Assembly: GCF_023502425.1 (NCBI RefSeq)
Contig: NZ_JAMFMA010000003.1
Coordinates: 248,001 to 312,000, forward strand
DNA length: 64,000 nucleotides
Source of the DNA: Flagellimonas spongiicola
GTDB taxonomy: Bacteria; Bacteroidota; Bacteroidia; Flavobacteriales; Flavobacteriaceae
Direction: 5' to 3'
Below are positions 62,407-64,000 of this stretch, one piece after another. Position 1 is the first letter of the stretch, and every line of letters begins with the position of its first letter. Position numbers and translations under genes: made by a program. Below the pieces are notes generated by a model. The model was not told the origin of the DNA. It was given only the letters and a program-made list of their open reading frames with translations, and made no database searches.

Positions 62407-63189
62407 TTATTTAAGTGCTCTATCCAAATGGGTATATCCACCATCTACATGAATAATCTGTCCTGTAGTGTGACTGGATTTATTCGATAAAAGAAAAGCC
62501 ACCATGTTGGCAATTTCTGTTTCAGTGGTCATTCTCTTACCCAAGGGTATGCGTTCGGTTATTTCCGTTAGTTTTTTTTCTGGCTCAGGGAAGGTCTTTA
62601 TCCATTTATCGTATAAAGAAGTGTAACATTCTGCAACAATTACTGCATTAACGCGGATTTGGTAGGGAAGCAATTCAACCGCCCATTCTCGTGTCAGTGC
62701 ATTTCTACCACCGTTGGCAGCGGCATATCCGGATGTTCCTCCTTGACCTGTTTCTGCAGTTTTGGAACCAATATTCACAATGGCTCCTTTGCTGGCTTTT
62801 AATTGGGGTAAAGCATAATGGGCCATTAGATAATAATGGGTAAGATTTCTGTTTATGGATTGTACAAACTTGTCGTATCCACCATTTTCCAATCCTACGC
62901 CGTCATTGATTCCGGCATTGTTCACCAAACCGTCTATCTTACCAAATTTTTGGATAACGATATCCACTGCAGCTTTACATTGGCGCGGATCTGTCAATTC
63001 GGCAATGGCATAAAAAGCATTTCCGCCATTTTGTTTTATAGATTCCACGGCTTTTATCACATCAGGTTTTGTCCTGCCAACAATCACTGGGATTGCTCCT
63101 TCATTAGCAAGTACGTTACATATGCCGTTTCCAATTCCCTTGGAACCTCCTGTAACCACAATAACCTTATTTTTCAATTCTAAATCCAT
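62407..63189 (-). CDS. SDR oxidoreductase, probable L-fucose dehydrogenase
   Basis: A 260-residue short-chain dehydrogenase with the cofactor loop TGGSKGIG (13-20), NNAG (90-93), Ser142 and Tyr155 at the right distance (S-x12-Y). The usual catalytic Lys four residues after Tyr is replaced: the sequence is YAAAN, with Asn159. The codon is AAC, so it is not a misreading of AAA or AAG by one base at position 3 alone. It would oxidise L-fucose to L-fuconolactone for the adjacent lactonase. The start follows the lactonase stop directly and an unusually good GGAGG lies 4 bases before the ATG. Confidence 0.88.
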   Translation of the reverse strand: MDLELKNKVIVVTGGSKGIGNGICNVLANEGAIPVIVGRTKPDVIKAVESIKQNGGNAFYAIAELTDPRQCKAAVDIVIQKFGKIDGLVNNAGINDGVGLENGGYDKFVQSINRNLTHYYLMAHYALPQLKASKGAIVNIGSKTAETGQGGTSGYAAANGGRNALTREWAVELLPYQIRVNAVIVAECYTSLYDKWIKTFPEPEKKLTEITERIPLGKRMTTETEIANMVAFLLSNKSSHTTGQIIHVDGGYTHLDRALK

Positions 63190-64000
63190 TTAACCTCCGC
63201 TTTGTTCCAAATGGTAAAATTTACAGGCATTCAAACCCATGATACTAGCTAATTCTTCATCAGAAAAGTAGTTTTTGATAATAGAAAGTACTTCCTTGTA
63301 ACTGGCTGCGACCAAACATACGGGCCAATCAGAACCATACATCAATCTATCCACGCCAAAAGCTTGTGTCACCACATCTAAAAATACTTTAAAATCATCT
63401 ACATTCCACCGAAATTCCTCTGTTTCAGTGACCATTCCGGAAACTTTGCAATACAGATTTTCCAATTCGCCCAATGCCTTTATTTTTGATTTCCAAGCCT
63501 TGTCCATTCCTTTCGAAATGCTGGGTTTCGCAATATGGTCCAGGACGAATTGCTGGTCAGGATTTTTTTGAACCAATGCAATGGCGGCATCCAATTGTTG
63601 AGGATAAATCAATATATCATAGGTGAGTCCAAACTGGCTTAATTTTGCTATTCCTGATTGAAATTCGGATCGCAGCATAAAATCGTTTGGCTCGCTTTGC
63701 ACAATATGTCTTATTCCTTTTAGTGATTCATGTTGTGCGAAATACGCTAAGCGAGCTTCAACATTGGGTGCCATAAGATCTACCCAGCCCACTACACCTT
63801 TAATAAAATGATGTTCCTTGGCACAGTCCAACAAATACTCCGTTTCAGATTCAGTTTGGTCGGCTTGAACAGCTATACAACCATCAATTCCATTGGTTTC
63901 AAGAATTGGTTGTAGATCAGTTGGAGTAAAATCCCTACGGATTTTGGCCATGGAATCATCTATCCATCCGTGAGTTACCGGATTGTATTTCCAAAAATGT
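63190..64000 (-). CDS. L-fuconolactonase-type amidohydrolase (5' end outside window)
   Basis: The frame is open to the window edge; the ATG at 63951 is internal, since the codons before it read HFWKYNPVTHGWIDDS, the expected amidohydrolase start of this family. The remaining ~270 residues contain DGCIAVQADQTESETEYLL, VLDHIAKP and MYGSDWPVC with the metal-ligand Asp. The N-terminal HxH ligands are mostly beyond the edge. COG3618 members hydrolyse sugar lactones; fuconolactone is likely because of fucP, mutarotase and SDR neighbours. Confidence 0.92.
   Translation of the reverse strand, partial: HFWKYNPVTHGWIDDSMAKIRRDFTPTDLQPILETNGIDGCIAVQADQTESETEYLLDCAKEHHFIKGVVGWVDLMAPNVEARLAYFAQHESLKGIRHIVQSEPNDFMLRSEFQSGIAKLSQFGLTYDILIYPQQLDAAIALVQKNPDQQFVLDHIAKPSISKGMDKAWKSKIKALGELENLYCKVSGMVTETEEFRWNVDDFKVFLDVVTQAFGVDRLMYGSDWPVCLVAASYKEVLSIIKNYFSDEELASIMGLNACKFYHLEQSGG

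Noticed and set aside
63190..63951. A complete amidohydrolase starting at ATG 63951.
   Set aside because: The codons before this ATG continue the family sequence (HFWKYNPVTHGWIDDS); the true start lies past 64000.
1..64000. Mobile elements, prophage, toxin-antitoxin or defence genes.
   Set aside because: No transposase, integrase, phage structural, restriction or toxin gene was found among the coding sequences, which cover nearly the whole window.

Overview
The window comes from a Bacteroidota genome, almost certainly a marine member of the Flavobacteriaceae. The evidence is a type IX secretion core protein (SprA), PorP/SprF proteins, a secreted adhesin with a C-terminal gliding-type sorting domain, TAnnTTTG promoters with a TTG element upstream, very short leaders, and a locus for sulfated fucose-rich polysaccharide. 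The bulk DNA is AT-rich. No tRNA, rRNA, CRISPR array, insertion sequence or prophage is visible, and no gap between genes exceeds about 210 bp.

Region 1 (1-11130): the C-terminal part of a malic enzyme with a phosphotransacetylase-like domain, ruvA, sprA (2373 codons), gcvH, a VanZ-like protein and a TonB energy transducer, closed by a strong terminator. Region 2 (11133-17371): a secreted metallo-beta-lactamase-fold hydrolase, then a cytochrome oxidase completion set: heme O synthase, two subunit-III-like proteins, a subunit IV/CyoD-like protein, a cysteine-free SCO-like membrane protein, a true SCO protein, a DUF420 (CtaM-type) protein and a tiny CxxC membrane protein. Region 3 (17486-26987): an eight-gene export cluster with four MacB-like permeases without fused ATPase, two adaptors, one ATPase and one TolC-like channel.

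Region 4 (27004-38874) holds housekeeping and signalling genes: tsaB, an MscS channel, a DUF255 lipoprotein, dodecin, a three-domain NifU-like protein, a PorP/SprF protein, a von Willebrand A lipoprotein, a TPR histidine kinase with its LytTR regulator, a gamma carbonic anhydrase and fabD. Region 5 (39031-46676) is an adhesin/PorP/OmpA triad. The 1568-residue adhesin contains six nearly identical 345-bp in-frame repeats whose base composition is much richer in G+C than the flanking DNA. Region 6 (46682-55587) has an Nramp-family protein lacking the usual metal-binding motif, an alpha/beta hydrolase, and a TetR regulator next to an RND/MMPL exporter, a LolA-like carrier and an outer-membrane protein. 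Shared TGACnnGTCA-like palindromes sit upstream of both tetR and the exporter. A DoxX-like and a Crp/Fnr protein follow.

Region 7 (55754-64000) has two sulfatase lipoproteins, an AraC regulator, and a leftward operon encoding an L-fuconolactonase-type amidohydrolase (cut by the window end), an SDR dehydrogenase, a FucP-type transporter, a sugar mutarotase and an FMN-dependent L-lactate dehydrogenase. Together these fit desulfation of a fucose-rich glycan followed by uptake and non-phosphorylating breakdown of L-fucose (or a close deoxy-sugar) to pyruvate and L-lactate, with the lactate reoxidised. The steps between fuconate and pyruvate/lactate would lie beyond the right edge.
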